Positions 42,522 through 53,716 are shown, counted from the first letter of the stretch. The stretch is DNA of 64,000 bases from Siphonodentalium dalli (GCA_032622095.1 CP136065.1:208728151-208792150); one strand, 5' to 3'. The notes: generated by a model from the letters alone, not told the origin. A program made the numbers and translations.

Positions 42522-43986
42522 TGTGGCGGGCGCAGCTGTTTCTGAACTGGTTTGTGTACCTAGTGACTTACCTGCGTGGTTTATTCCTGATCGGACATCT
42601 AAAATATGTTTCAGCAAATTAATGTATAAAATTGCAATTGTGTATTCGATCCATGACAATTATTATTTCGTATTTTCGATGTATTTTGCGGAGCTCAGAC
42701 AGTCCGACATTTTGGTGTGTTCGCCTTCAAATTTCGCATCGGCTTCTCTGATTGGTTCAAAAAGTCAAGGCTTACCCAATCAGATCGTTTCGTTTATACT
42801 TGGTTATTTTTCATGGTTTGCCATTGGATTTAATCGATAAACAATTGATTTAGATCCAATCGCAACCCATGTTTTGGTTTTCACTTGAGAGGTTAAAAGC
42901 CCTGTGCTTTCTTCTCTCAGTGTGCTTCCTTTCCAAACTCCACAACAGTAGGTTGCATCATTAAGACTTCACCCAGTCGCTTGCAGTGCTAGAAATCATG
43001 GAACATGTTTCAATATTCAGTAAAGACCTAACCAGGTCGTTCTGTTGTTGACTCATGCCCATTTGCATATGGATAGGGCAGATTTCGTTTGAATTAAATT
43101 ACACATTTTCATGAATACATAATATTTCATTCATAGTTGGTAGAATTTCAAAATGAGCGGGAAGTGACGTATTTGTCTATTTATAGAACTCGTGTGATGG
43201 AGTTCCGGTTGTAGTATTTATAGATTGTGACGTCATTTGGTATCTATTTTGAGATTCGAGACCTAGATGGAATATTTATAGAATGTGACGTCATTTAGTA
43301 GCTATTTATAGACTTGAGACCTAAGTTGGTGTATTAATAGATTGTGATGTGTTTTGGCGTCTATTTTGAGACATAGTGTGCATAATTGTAGGTTGTGACA
43401 TCATTTGCTATCTATTTTTGATACATTTAACACATTTTGACACTTATTTAATTGTTTATAGTTGGCTTTGAGCAGTAATTACACACATTGAGTTTGAATT
43501 CAGTTTCCAAGCTGTATAAAACCTAGTCTGATAGGTCTTTTGCTTTGTGAGAATAAATACAGTAATTTTCTCTGAATAGTAATGAAGGAATTTATCCTGT
43601 GATCTTATATCTTATAAGATTTCTTTCATTTTTGGAATATTTTTGGTTGAAAATCCTACGAGTATTTTGCAGAAATCTTTAATAAGATTTCTTTCATTAT
43701 GAAATATTTCTAGTTTGTAATTTATATAGAAATATTTAGTGAGATTAGATTAATTTGGAAATATAACTTTTATAGAATATTTAAAGTGAAGTAGTATATT
43801 GTGTGTTAGAGTTTACATAACTGAAGTTTATAGTGATCATGGCCAATTGAGTTGAATATACACATACATATATTGTTAATAAGAATAAATCGCGTGTCCC
43901 CTATATTGTGGTTTGTCTTATTTAAGAAAATCCCTGATTCGAACATATACTGCGTCACTGGCCAGTGTGGGACTGTGCCGGTTACA
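42522..43986 (+). repeat. Complete LTR, 1,465 bp
   Basis: Starts TGTGGCGGGCGC after the purine tract GAGAAGGGAGGAG and ends GTGCCGGTTACA. Core signals are in order: TATAAAACC near 43514 and an AATAAA signal near 43552. No matching 5' LTR is present in the window apart from the truncated start at 34492. So the element is 5'-incomplete, or the partner was lost. Confidence 0.7.
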
Positions 43987-45440
43987 ATACATTTATGGAC
44001 GGATAAATCATAAAGAAATGAGGACTGGTTTATAGGATCATTTCAGCATATGCGAGAGCTCAACTCAAGATTGCTGTCAATAAACCCACCAAATGCTATT
44101 AGCCGTCTTCCAAGAAAGTTTGAGGACCTCTCTAATTGGAAAGCCTCAGAGTTCAGGTCTTTCATGTTGTTTTACTCAATACCTGTCCTCCTGGGAATTC
44201 TTCCGACAGAGTATTTCAACCACTTTGTTCTTCTGTCACATGCTATTTCAATTTTGTTGCAGAGTTGCATTACTCCTGATGATTTGATCTTGGCAAAGAG
44301 CAAAATATTAGAGTTTTGTTGCCGATTCGACTATCTATATGAATCTAGATTTGAAACATCTAACCTTCATGCCCTACTACACTTAGGGGACAAAGTTTCA
44401 GACTTGGGGCCACTGTGGGCTCACTCATGTTTTTTCTATGAAGACCTAAATGGCGATTTGAGAACTCTGTTTCATGGCACTCAATATGCTCAAATGCAGA
44501 TTGCATTTGCAGTCAGTGTTTATAATACAATTCCAAAATTAGCCAAATCACTTATTTCTGGATGCCAAGATTATGCCTTCTACAATGAAATGACATCACA
44601 TCACAAAATTAAGAAACCAATGGAAGAGATATCACTTGGAGTTTATGCAATACACAAGATGAAAGAGCCGCCATCTTACCTGTCTGAGCTTATTCAACAA
44701 AAACTGAAACCAAAGAAAAAGATAATTTTTCACGAATTTCAAAGATTAATAAAGAATGGAACTGTTTTTCAATCAGCTGTATATTGTGCTGACACTAGCA
44801 GAACAAGTTGTGCTGTAAGATTCACAGATGGAAAGAATTTGAAATTTGGCACTATTTTAAAGGTACTCAATCCGATCAGAGGGTCCTATATTACTATTTC
44901 TTTGAGCTTTGATTGGTAGGTTCCTCGACTCAAATCAATTATTTTTTACCCCCAGAGTGATCAGATATCGATATTTGAAGTTTTGTTATTTCTATTCTTT
45001 CTGTCCCAGAACACGGTCAAAATTGCGTTATTATTACCACTTGATTTTAGAGTTATCCATCCTTGTCTGTTTGAATAGTGTTTCTGGTGTACACATCGAG
45101 CAAATTACGAAGTTAGGGGCAATTATTAGTACTCATCTCCAGAAAATAACAAATTTCAAAAATCAATATCGACTCGAATCAAATATTTTTTACCCCCAAA
45201 GCCAAAGAAATAGTAATATAGGACCGTCTGATCGGATTGAGTTCCTTTAATGTATTTAAGATGTTGTTTCGATTCGTTTTCAAGGAGCAATGAACTACAA
45301 TATTTTGCTGTTGTGAGAGAGCTTGTGCCAGTTTCACCAATATAGGAAACCCTCAAGAATTGTAATGTGACAAGCGTTTGGAAAAATTATGGAGAAACTT
45401 CTGTTATTGGGGTTGATGCAATCAATGACCTTTGTGTTTA
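43987..45440 (+). pseudogene. CACTA/EnSpm-type transposase C-terminal part, MITE-broken
   Basis: The frame 44050-44860 encodes the region downstream of the DDE core in CACTA transposases: INPPNAISRLPRKFED, NWKASEFRSFMLFYSIPVLL, YFNHFVLLSHAI, HALLHLGDKVSDLGPLWAHS and a DLRTLFHGTQ segment. A MITE at 44861-45246 splits it at FGTIL. When the MITE and one TTAA are ignored the frame resumes with MYLRCCF and QYFAVVRELVPVSPI, then meets a TAG near 45343. The left end is cut by the LTR at 43986. The catalytic core is missing from the window. Non-functional. Confidence 0.7.
44861..45246. mobile_element. TTAA MITE with long inverted ends
   Basis: Flanked by TTAA (44857-44860, 45247-45250). The ends AGGTACTCAATCCGATCAGA... 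and ...TCTGATCGGATTGAGTTCCT pair for about 40 bp (through CCTATATTACTATTTCTTTG), and an inner pair includes ATTTTTTACCCCCA. 386 bp, no ORF of its own. It lies inside the CACTA transposase frame. Confidence 0.85.
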
Positions 45441-46850
45441 AATCAGTTACCCAGGACATGAAACCGCTTTCATCAGTGTATTACCTATCCAATATGAAAG
45501 AGACTGATTGAGCGCAAGCATTTTAGTATGTTATACATGACCAGTGTTTCTGCTATGAACAAAATACCAGGAAAGTTTTTGTTTCATGGGATATGCACAT
45601 CTTCACACAGAAAAACAAGTACCTGTCATAAAACTTGGCTAATGCCATCAAAGTCCTATGTTAGTGAACAAATTGGGAGACAAACCATGCAAAATCACTG
45701 TGGGAAATGGGCACCTACTCCAATCATATTGATGCAACATATAAATATTTGCACCAGATGGTAAATAAATGCAACCTTGTCTTTCATATTCTCATATACC
45801 ATGTTATTGAAAGTATCATGAAGACGAATATTACTTTGAAAAATATTTTTGGAGTGGATAATTTGAAACTGAGATAAAAAGTGACTGAGATATAGGCTCA
45901 AAATAAGAAACTCAGATAAATTGGGAAAGGTAACATGTCTGATGGAAAGCCAATATATGAAGTTCCTTTGAATTTGTTCAATCCCACAACTTCATTGGAA
46001 GATGAATGTATGATTCCGGGAGAGTCGACCAGGGAAATTGGTTGCTGGAAGGACACTGTGCTTAACTACATGTATAATAGCCCTACTAACGGAAATCCTG
46101 TACACGGTGTATCTATAAATTGTTCATATTATCATATATGTGTATTCAGGAGTAAACATTTGAGACGTACAAAGATTTTCAATGAGAATATTGTTCATTT
46201 TTAAATATGTAGGTTATTAGAACCATGTCTGGTGCTTGTAATAGCCTGCAAATCATTAGAACAATTTTGAATGAATTACAGATATCGTGAAGAACAAATA
46301 TTAATTCAAGTTATTGTATGTTGTAACATGTTGTGATGCAGCATGTTGTGATGTAGCAGGTTGTGATAGGAAATTTCAGACTAAAATTTGTTGGGAATAA
46401 TCAGAAAATTTGCAAAGAAAGCTATTCAACAGAGGAGTATTTCATAAATTAAAAAAAAACTGTTAATATAATAATCCCACACCCCTTTAACGTCATGATC
46501 ACACCTCAACATATAATCATTGGAAATTATTTATTTCACAGATAAAATATCTCTTCAGTTTCTGGGTGAAATCAAATAAATACAATTACATTCCTATTTA
46601 CTAAATGAAAATGTTATAATTATATAGCATTGTCTTATGAGCATGGATGCCAGTGTATGTTTTAGACTTGAAGATGAGGTTTCACTTTGTCTTATAACTA
46701 TATGAATAATAAACTGTTGCATGTTTCATAATAAATATATTGTTTACCATATCTCCATTCACGACGTGCCATAATAAGTGTTCACTTGTTCATTCCAATA
46801 TGGAAAAATTCCTTCTCATCCAGTCATTCACTACATATTTCTATTATTCA
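45441..46850. other. Flank of CACTA remnant, no clear gene
   Basis: Frames at 45528-45764 and 45935-46204 have no recognised domain. A TGTTGTGATG-type short repeat lies near 46320-46370. Confidence 0.25.
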
Positions 46851-46854
46851 ACAA

Positions 46855-48225
46855 GATGTCTCACAAGTCCCAGCAGTGTAGTTGCAGTGTAGCCTTTCTG
46901 TGCGTACATTTAGGCCAAACTTTTTTATTTTTCTGCTTTACGGATTTTTTTAACCTTGTTTTGGTAGGGTCGGTCTGAAAAAAAATAAAAATAAAAATGC
47001 TTGAATCGTTTTTTTTTTTTTTGGACATTCGCTAAGGTGGTAACTGTGTCTTTATAATTCTCTGTCAGTCATTTATAGAGAACACTTTTTGGATGTATAT
47101 CACAAAATTCAAATCCAATACTATTATTTGAAACATAGCTCAGATTATTGAATAATATTGAAAAAATCCAGAAATAAAGGGTTTGTTTTTGTTAACATTT
47201 TAATTATTGAATAAATGGACTCCCCCATTCAGTTATAATGTATTCATTGAAAAAGTCCATTATTCATCTGGATGGATGTCATGGAAAAATAGGTAGCCGA
47301 CAGATAATATATTTGCAGAAGGATTCCTATTAGTTAGTGGGAAATGTTCAGATAATAAGTATAGAACTTCAACTTGTTGAACTTATTATTTGAACATTTC
47401 CTAAGGAATCTACTTGTCTGGTCAATGAGTATTTAGTATAGAGAGGGTTAATACACACATGGGAATGATGAGATTAGTGGTAGTGATAAAAAGTGAATGT
47501 GTGACTTGAGCAAACCCACATACTCATTAGTTTGTCATTCCTATATAAGAAACCTTGTGGACTGTTATTGGTCTTCAGTCATAAAGATCACCATAAATTC
47601 CCAGGAATTCAAAATGTATTCTAAAGGCCATTTAAAGTTTTAAAGAGATGTCAAGATTTATAGAAAGCATACAGGTATCTTGGTGGCCCACACATAAACT
47701 CAAGCTGACTTCTCAGTTTTCATTTTGGATGTAGTTAAAAGTAATTAAAGCCAGAGATATCTATAGTTGGTGTGTCCTATGCATCTTTAATCAGTGAAAT
47801 GTGGTTAGATAATTTGTTACTGATAAGCAGAAAGAGATGTCAGCTGTGAAATTAAAAATAAAAATTATATTAGATTTTTATTTCCTTGTCCAGCCACGGA
47901 AAACAGGGTTGGCGGATCCGTAAAGCAGTAAAATAAAAAAGTTTGGCCTTAAACAAGTCCCAGCAGTGTAGCCTTTTCGTGCTCTCATTCGAACAAGTCC
48001 CTGCAGTGTGGCTGCAGTGTAGTTTTGTTCATGGTCTCTTTCAATCAAGTCCATGCAGTGTGGCTGCAGTGTACACTGCAACTACAACTGCAACTACACT
48101 GTGGGTTTGTAATGTGGTTACAGTGTACACTGCAAACACACTCCAGTTGAAGTGTGGCTGCAGTGTACACTGTAACTACACTACAACCATACTTCAGAGT
48201 GGAGTGTACACTGCAGAATTGTATG
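46855..48225. repeat. Inverted and tandem repeats with GCAGTGTACACTGC palindromes
   Basis: AAGTCCCAGCAGTGTAG occurs at about 46865 and 47947. AGGCCAAACTTTTTTATTTT..CTGCTTTACGGAT at 46912 is complemented by ATCCGTAAAGCAGTAAAATAAAAAAGTTTGGCCT at 47918. From 48045 to 48225 TGGCTGCAGTGTACACTGCAACTACA units repeat with the palindrome GCAGTGTACACTGC. Probably a composite of tandem and inverted repeats; no gene. Confidence 0.6.
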
Positions 48226-48544
48226 GGATACAATATAAAATAACTGTTCAATAATTTCTGTACTGATATATGTGTGTATTGAAAAATTATATTTCCTATC
48301 CTATCAGGAATGGAGATTATTCCTTATAGTTGCATATCATTAAATATTTCAGCATAAATGTATTTTCAGTTTAAAATCTCATTACATAACTGGAAATTGT
48401 GCGGCAATTCCTACACTCAATGTATACTTCCGATTCAAGTGATTACTAATTTGAACACACTAGCTTTTAAAAAATTAATGGCAAAACAATAAGGAAAATT
48501 AAGCGGATGCATAGTTAGTGATCTGTAAGCTTCAAATAGTATTA

Positions 48545-48632
48545 CAGTCAATTGACTGTTATAATTGACTGTTATAATTGACTGTTTAATTGACTGTTTA
48601 ATTGACTGTTATAATTGACTGTTATAATTGCT
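48545..48632 (+). repeat. Minisatellite ATTGACTGTTATA
   Basis: About seven tandem units of ATTGACTGTT(ATA/TA) immediately upstream of the acceptor of the next exon. Confidence 0.85.
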
Positions 48633-48637
48633 TACAG

Positions 48638-49361
48638 TTATGCTTGCGACATGAAAGTTGTTAGCATATTGAGGAAACGTGGACTTGGAAACAGTGCAAC
48701 ACAGCTCCAGAAAAGATTAACCCCTTTACCCAACAAACCGGCCAAATAAAGCTTCAACAACCTAAAATATCTTCGGTCTGTCTCAATAAAACCATACAAA
48801 TATGGATATCATTGGAACCGGCTCCTTGACCACATTGTGATAGTTACAGTTATGCCCTGTGCCAATGCATTCTCTTATATATGCGAGTCGACCATAGGTC
48901 GCCTCGCATATATAAGAGATTGCATTGGTCTAAAAAAAATATTTTTTTAACACTTTTTACCATTTTTTCTTACATTCTTTAACAATTTTATAATTTTTAA
49001 TGTGTTAAGCCAATGCATTCTCTTATATATGCGAGGCGACCTATGGTCGACTCGCATATATAAGAGAATGCATTGGCACAGGGCCGTTCTGTTGGGTAAA
49101 GGGTTAACAGAACTCCATGGTGAACATTACTTTCGAAAATGTGCACAATACCTTTCCGATTGTTATTTCTTTGTTGATAAGAAATGGGCTGGTGTGATCG
49201 AACCACCTAGCTTCCTTATCCCTCCAGCTATAAATCCAGTACCAGGTTTTCAATGGTTGACTCAGGTCTACTGTCGAGATGTTATGTCAAGAACAGATGA
49301 GATCAAAGCTTCAATAACTTCCACATTTGCCAGCATACTGAAGATCAACTCAACCAAGAGA
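48638..49361 (+). pseudogene. Transposase-like exon split by TTAA MITE
   Basis: After the acceptor TTGCTTACAG the frame reads YACDMKVVSILRKRGLGNSA and TQLQKRL up to TTAA, where a MITE intervenes (48721-49103). It resumes TELHGEHYFRKCAQYLSDC, KKWAGVIEPPSFLIPPAINP, QWLTQVYCRDVMSR and SITSTFASILKINSTKR before a GTGAGT donor at 49362. This order is known from uncharacterised invertebrate transposase-like proteins where the final segment carries D (ILKIDSTK) as the first acid of an RNase H-like core; here it is N. Removing the MITE restores the frame exactly. The family name is not assigned with confidence. Confidence 0.55.
48721..49103. mobile_element. TTAA MITE with double hairpins, copy 2
   Basis: Nearly identical to 17424-17805, flanked by TTAA (48717-48720, 49104-49107), ends CCCCTTTACCCAACA / TGTTGGGTAAAGGG. 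It carries the same pair of GTCGACCATAGGTCGCC hairpins. Its insertion point lies within a coding exon. Confidence 0.88.
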
Positions 49362-49805
49362 GTGAGTACACCCTAAGTTTAAAGATAAAATTGTTGTGGA
49401 GACAGAACAAGTATATCCAGCAATTTGAGCTATTGTCATGCGTCAGTTCGTCAACAATTTCATTTAGCATACTCTACAGGTAACATCTCTCATCAGATCA
49501 TCACCAAACCTCATGGATCTATATATTCTACTTAAAAAGATAAATTTTCAATCCAAATATATACACAACAAATCTGACCTTTAATGTTCTAAATATAGCC
49601 ATATTTTATCTCCCAGTTCTTAGAATATAATTTAAAAAAATGTTATTTCCTAATGAGTATTTGCCAATTAATTGTTTGATATGAATGGTCGAGGGCAGAT
49701 TATCCGATACGTGTGCGTTATTTACATAGACTGACATAAGTAAACAACAAACCCTGAAAACACATTCAAAAGTCGCTTTCAGTCTAACGCAATTGACAAA
49801 ACAGG

Positions 49806-49845
<40 letters not shown>

Positions 49846-50187
49846 GGGGGGGGGGGGGGGGTGTCCACCTTGGGAAATTCCAACTGCACACCCCCTTTAA
49901 AACAGAATCAGACCAAACAAGTTTTGCATAATTCGATTTGCACACCCCCACCCTTGCACCTCAGTGATCAGGCCTAATATCCTTTATAATTCCGGTATGA
50001 GGGCGCTGCGATAAAGACTTAAATTTTGAATACGAGATTAGCGCTTTATCTTCGAAATGTTCAAACTGGAAAAGACTCCATAGCTATAACTAACACAAAG
50101 ATGCAAAACAGGTTGACGAAAAGTTGGTATTTCTGAAGTTTATTTCACCGTCAACGAAGACTGCACGAAAATAGGCAACATAAAAAA
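49362..50187. other. Intron/spacer with poly-G tract
   Basis: No gene. A G-rich run of 55 bp with one A lies at 49807-49861. Confidence 0.4.
49807..49861 (+). repeat. Poly-G run (G38-A-G16)
   Basis: Almost uninterrupted G tract; likely polymorphic in length and a probable quadruplex-forming or assembly-problem site. Confidence 0.9.
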
Positions 50188-50545
50188 TGTCCGGCATTGA
50201 AACGAGGGCGAATTCGAAACAGGATAAAGAGAAGTTGGAGAAGGCATATGAATGCAAAAGTTTCGAGGACATTAGTAAGTGTTTCTTTCATCCAGTTGCA
50301 TTCAACCATTACAACCAGAATTGATGATGTTGAGAAAAATGTGAAGGACTTGGTCACGAAAGTTGAAAAAATTGAAAAACAATCTAATGACACTTGTGTT
50401 TCTTTGAAGACTATTGAAGAAAAATCTATGCCACAAATTGTAGATGATATGAAGAGTCAAAGTGATAAATTTGATGAATTGGCAACTGGTGTCAACATCG
50501 TGCAAGAAGAATTATCAGACAAAATTAACACTTGTTCATTTTCAC
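50188..50545 (+). pseudogene. Coiled-coil ORF1-like fragment
   Basis: ATG at 50188 reads MSGIETRANSKQDKEKLEKA up to EDI, followed by a GTAAGT-like word. A frame change then gives ITTRIDDVEKNVKDLVTKVE and DDMKSQSDKFDELATGVNIV. The heptad pattern of I, V and L indicates a coiled coil as in ORF1 proteins of non-LTR retrotransposons. It could equally be a dimerisation segment of a DNA transposon protein. No RRM or zinc knuckle is seen. It runs straight into a tyrosine-recombinase tail. Confidence 0.45.
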
Positions 50546-50588
50546 AAAAACACTTGGAAGATGCCTTTGCTTTTCAGTTCATTTCTCA

Positions 50589-50747
50589 TTCATGGCAGAG
50601 TTCACGGGTCACGACATGGAAGTCCACAAAACATTTTACCGTCTTCAACAGAAAACAATTCAGGTTGTCAGGATGGGAAGACTACTACATGCTTTCAATA
50701 AGGGCACTGTAGGAAGGTTCAGCGGGAAATCCCTGTTTCGAAGGTAA
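50589..50747 (+). pseudogene. Tyrosine recombinase C-terminal tail fragment
   Basis: The frame gives FMAEFTGHDMEVHKTFYRLQ, then RLLHAFNKGTVGRFSGKSLF before a TAA. GH, then VH and FYRL are the same residues as in the YR fragments at 11625 and 55200, including the probable nucleophile Tyr. Boxes I and the first Arg of box II are missing, so only the last third survives. Confidence 0.6.
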
Positions 50748-51400
50748 TTTCATCTATACTTAAAATTGACTTTGAACCTTACAGCATTATGAGCCTGCGA
50801 TGAACTTTTGGCATCATAATTTTCAAAAGTGGCATACATTTTATGACACCAACATGCACAGTGACAGTGTATAAACCGTACAAACATTAAATCAGAAGTT
50901 GCTTTCGAAAAGACGAAAAATTATATTTTTAGAACGTAAATGTGACAGAAATATCACAACACCACAAAATCCAGGTTTCAGATGGACACACACGGTTGCA
51001 CCACAGCTATAAACACAAGTATAAATTGTACATACACATTTTCTTATCGTAAGCGGGTTCCATTTGAGCGAAGGACTCTGTTTAATAGATAAACACGGCC
51101 TTTGATCACTTTATAAAATAATTTTCTCGCAAAAATTCGCTCTTCAAATGTCATTTTAACACATATCCAGCATCTGTCGTAAATCCCACTAAATTGCAAC
51201 GGAAAGGCCGTTAATATGTGTGTAACATATATGGATTTGCCCTTGGCTCGAATGTATTCACAATTTGAAAGTAGAGAGTATTTATTTGGACACCCCACTA
51301 GTTTTATTGCTATGCAGCTCATTTCTCGAAAGAAAAAAAATTGAGAATTTTTTTTTCTGACCCCCTTGATCTGCAGCATTTGTGATCCACAACTTTGGAA
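50748..51400. other. Spacer
   Basis: No gene or repeat end was recognised. The antisense frame at 51044-51379 has no domain. Confidence 0.25.
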
Positions 51401-52188
51401 AGCCCCTTTTCAAGACCACTTGATAGTTTTCACTCAAATTCAGTATGCATGTGCCTTAAGATATCACAATTCAGTATGCATGTGCCTTAAGATATCACAA
51501 TTCGATCAAATGGGCTTCATTGGCTGGTAATTAGGGTTCAAATGTCATTTCTGAAAATCTTCTCAGGGCCCACTTGGTCAATTTTGTTCAAATTGGGTGT
51601 GCAGGTGCCTTGGGGGGATTAGAAATCAGTTCAGTTAAAATGGGTTTTATATATATAGATTAGTGGCCAGCGATGGCGTTTCAAATACTATAGGTGACAC
51701 ACCGGTTTGAGATGCTTCTTTTCAAAGGTCTTATCTATATTTTATATTTAATTGTATATTTATATATTTTTTTAAACTCAGTTCTTAACAAGAATATGAT
51801 TCGAGGGGGGGTTGTCTGGGAGTGTTATTGTCCATGTGGGTTTTTTTCCATGGTAGGTTTTCTGTTTTTTTAAACAGCTTGGTTGGTAGATTATGGGCTG
51901 ATGATGAGGGTTCAAATCCCATGTTGATCCGAGACTTTGAAATCTTTTTCTCAAGAACCACTCTGTCAATTTTGCTCATACTTGGTGTGTATATACCTTT
52001 GGTGATAGGGCATCCATGTTGTTGAAATAGGCTTGATTGGTTGATTACAGGCTGGTGATGGGGGTTCAAATCCTGTTAGTGTCCCAAATATTAAAAAAGT
52101 TTAATGACAAGAACCACCAGGCCGATTTTGCTAAAATTTCATGTGCAGTGTGCTTTCAGTGTTAGGTAATCAATTTTGTTGAAATAGG
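51400..52188 (+). repeat. Degenerate repeat array (TTCAAATC..GTCAATTTTG units)
   Basis: Units of about 150-170 bp recur: GGTTCAAAT...CTCAAGAACCAC...GTCAATTTTGCTCA...GGTGTGCAGGTGCCTT and GGCTGGTGATG. AATTCAGTATGCATGTGCC is duplicated at 51438 and 51471. The array resumes at 53493 after the hAT insertion. Confidence 0.65.
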
Positions 52189-52196
52189 CTTGATTG

Positions 52197-53484
52197 TAGG
52201 CCTGTAACGATACGCTTGGTCACGATACGATACGTATCGCAATACGGGGCCAACGATACGTATCGCGATACGCAAAATTTGATCCCAAGAGTAAATAGCT
52301 ATTCAAGTTCAACACTCCAAATTTGCACAACTCTCAGGTGTTATCGTACAATGATGAACTATACTAAATTTAGTGAACAGTATATCATTTCACAGTTGGC
52401 AGTCAGTTGCTGGAGTTTCTGACTGAAAATGAGCTTCTCTGACAATATACTCAGATATAACTATTGACAAGTAGTGTAAGCACCCAGCGACAGTTCGCCA
52501 TGCACATTAAACTATATGCCTAATAATGGCACATGACGAAATGTCGCTGGGCAGCTGGGCTCTTATACACTACTTTGTATTATGCTCATAGTTATATCTG
52601 AGTATATTGTCAGAAAAGCTAATTTTCAATCCGAAACTCATGCAACAGTGATTCAAGTCTTATTTTTTAAATTCATTTCATATTTTAATCAACAGTAATT
52701 CAACACAACAATGTGACATTAGTCACAACTCACAACATGTAACAGATAACACTGTCACTGTCAGAACCGAAACGAAGTGGCGAGCATGATGGAGCATCAA
52801 ACATTTACTGAGTGTTTGTAAGTAAGTTCACCCGAAGTTGATGTTCTTATTCATGAGGCATTGAAGTTATGCTAGGTTTTTACATGTTGGTCGTAACACC
52901 AGTTTTGTAAGAGGTTGCCGTCGAACATAATTTGCAGATCGTTTTAGTTCTGTCTGCCTTAATGCGTCCATCCTCTTCAAGTTCAACGGTGTACATCCCA
53001 AAACCGAAATATTGCCAGACTTTCGACCTGTAGGCCGCTGGCGGATTGACAAGTTTTAAGCTTTGAGCAGACATCTTTCCACGGCCCACGTGATGTTGTT
53101 TTGCCGCAGACGATATATCCAATATACTAGTATTTGATTGGTTGAAATCACAGCAGTTCATCAAATTAAACCAATCAGAGCATGGCTTACAGTCTGAGGC
53201 TAGGTTACGGAGGTCAGTCATTTCACTTCCGCCAACGTTTGTGTCAAAGGTCAAAGTGCGAGCTCACGGAAACAACGAAATTTACAGATTCACTTCCGAT
53301 AACACTTTGTAAGCATTCACAGCTTACGGAAACGAACGAGGGGACCTGATTGAGTTCGTATGGCAACTGCACAATAGCGGAACTGTATCGTAGTGTATCG
53401 AAATTACAGTCAAATGAATCGCGTATAGAATCGTGAATGACGAATCGCGATGCATCGAAATCGCGATGAATCGTTACTGGCCTA
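52197..53484 (-). mobile_element. hAT-family DNA transposon, deleted
   Basis: 1,288 bp with inverted ends TAGGCCTGTAACGAT / ATCGTTACTGGCCTA and an exact 8-bp target duplication CTTGATTG (52189-52196 and 53485-53492), the hallmark of hAT elements. ATACG/CGTAT-rich subterminal repeats follow. A BED-finger exon remains on the minus strand, but the catalytic transposase body is absent, so it is an internally deleted non-autonomous copy. Confidence 0.9.
52880..53074 (-). CDS. BED-type zinc finger exon of hAT transposase
   Basis: Minus strand from ATG at 53074: MSAQSLKLVNPPAAYRSKVW, then YFGF, a GRIKADRTKTICKLC segment and TTNM. SKVW-YFGF and C-x2-C are the conserved first half of a BED finger, which binds DNA at the N-terminus of ZBED/hAT transposases. 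The expected HL-x-x-H half is missing, and a GTAAAA donor-like word follows NM. The exon may once have been spliced to a now deleted body. Confidence 0.65.
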   Translation of the reverse strand: MSAQSLKLVNPPAAYRSKVWQYFGFGMYTVELEEDGRIKADRTKTICKLCSTATSYKTGVTTNM

Positions 53485-53492
53485 CTTGATTG

Positions 53493-53640
53493 GTTAATTA
53501 CTAGTAGGGGCTGGCAATTGGAGTTCAAATCAGGCTCAAATTAGCTTATCATGCAATGAAATAAATATGAAGCTTAAGGCATTATACCATGTCAGGTGAG
53601 CGTCCCAGCCGCCCTGGCGGCTCAGTGTCAATCAATATGA
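53493..53640 (+). repeat. Right remainder of degenerate repeat array
   Basis: GGTTAATTACTAGTAGGGGCTGG...GGAGTTCAAATCAGG continues the 51400 array. It ends in GTCAGGTGAGCGTCCCAG and the inverted GCCGCC..GGCGGC, a typical terminus of dispersed bivalve repeats. Confidence 0.5.
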
Positions 53641-53716
53641 AATATTACAATTTGTAATATTTTTCCATTCCAGTCCACCGCACTCAGAATAAGGATGCTC
53701 GGAAATTATTCCATAT

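Larger units (their letters stand above)
36516..43986 (+). repeat. Duplicated block, copy B with LTR
   Basis: Matches copy A from TCAGCAGAAGTCAG onwards. It has an extra 58 bp at about 36761-36818, a 3.8-kb insertion at 37028-40802, and then continues through the C2H2 ORF and a full LTR to 43986. The right flank is a CACTA-type transposase gene. Confidence 0.8.

Noticed and set aside
50250-50295. A 21-bp 'intron' (GTAAGTGTTTCTTTCATCCAG) in the coiled-coil ORF
   Set aside because: Too short to be spliced; more likely sequence decay or a former longer intron that has been deleted.
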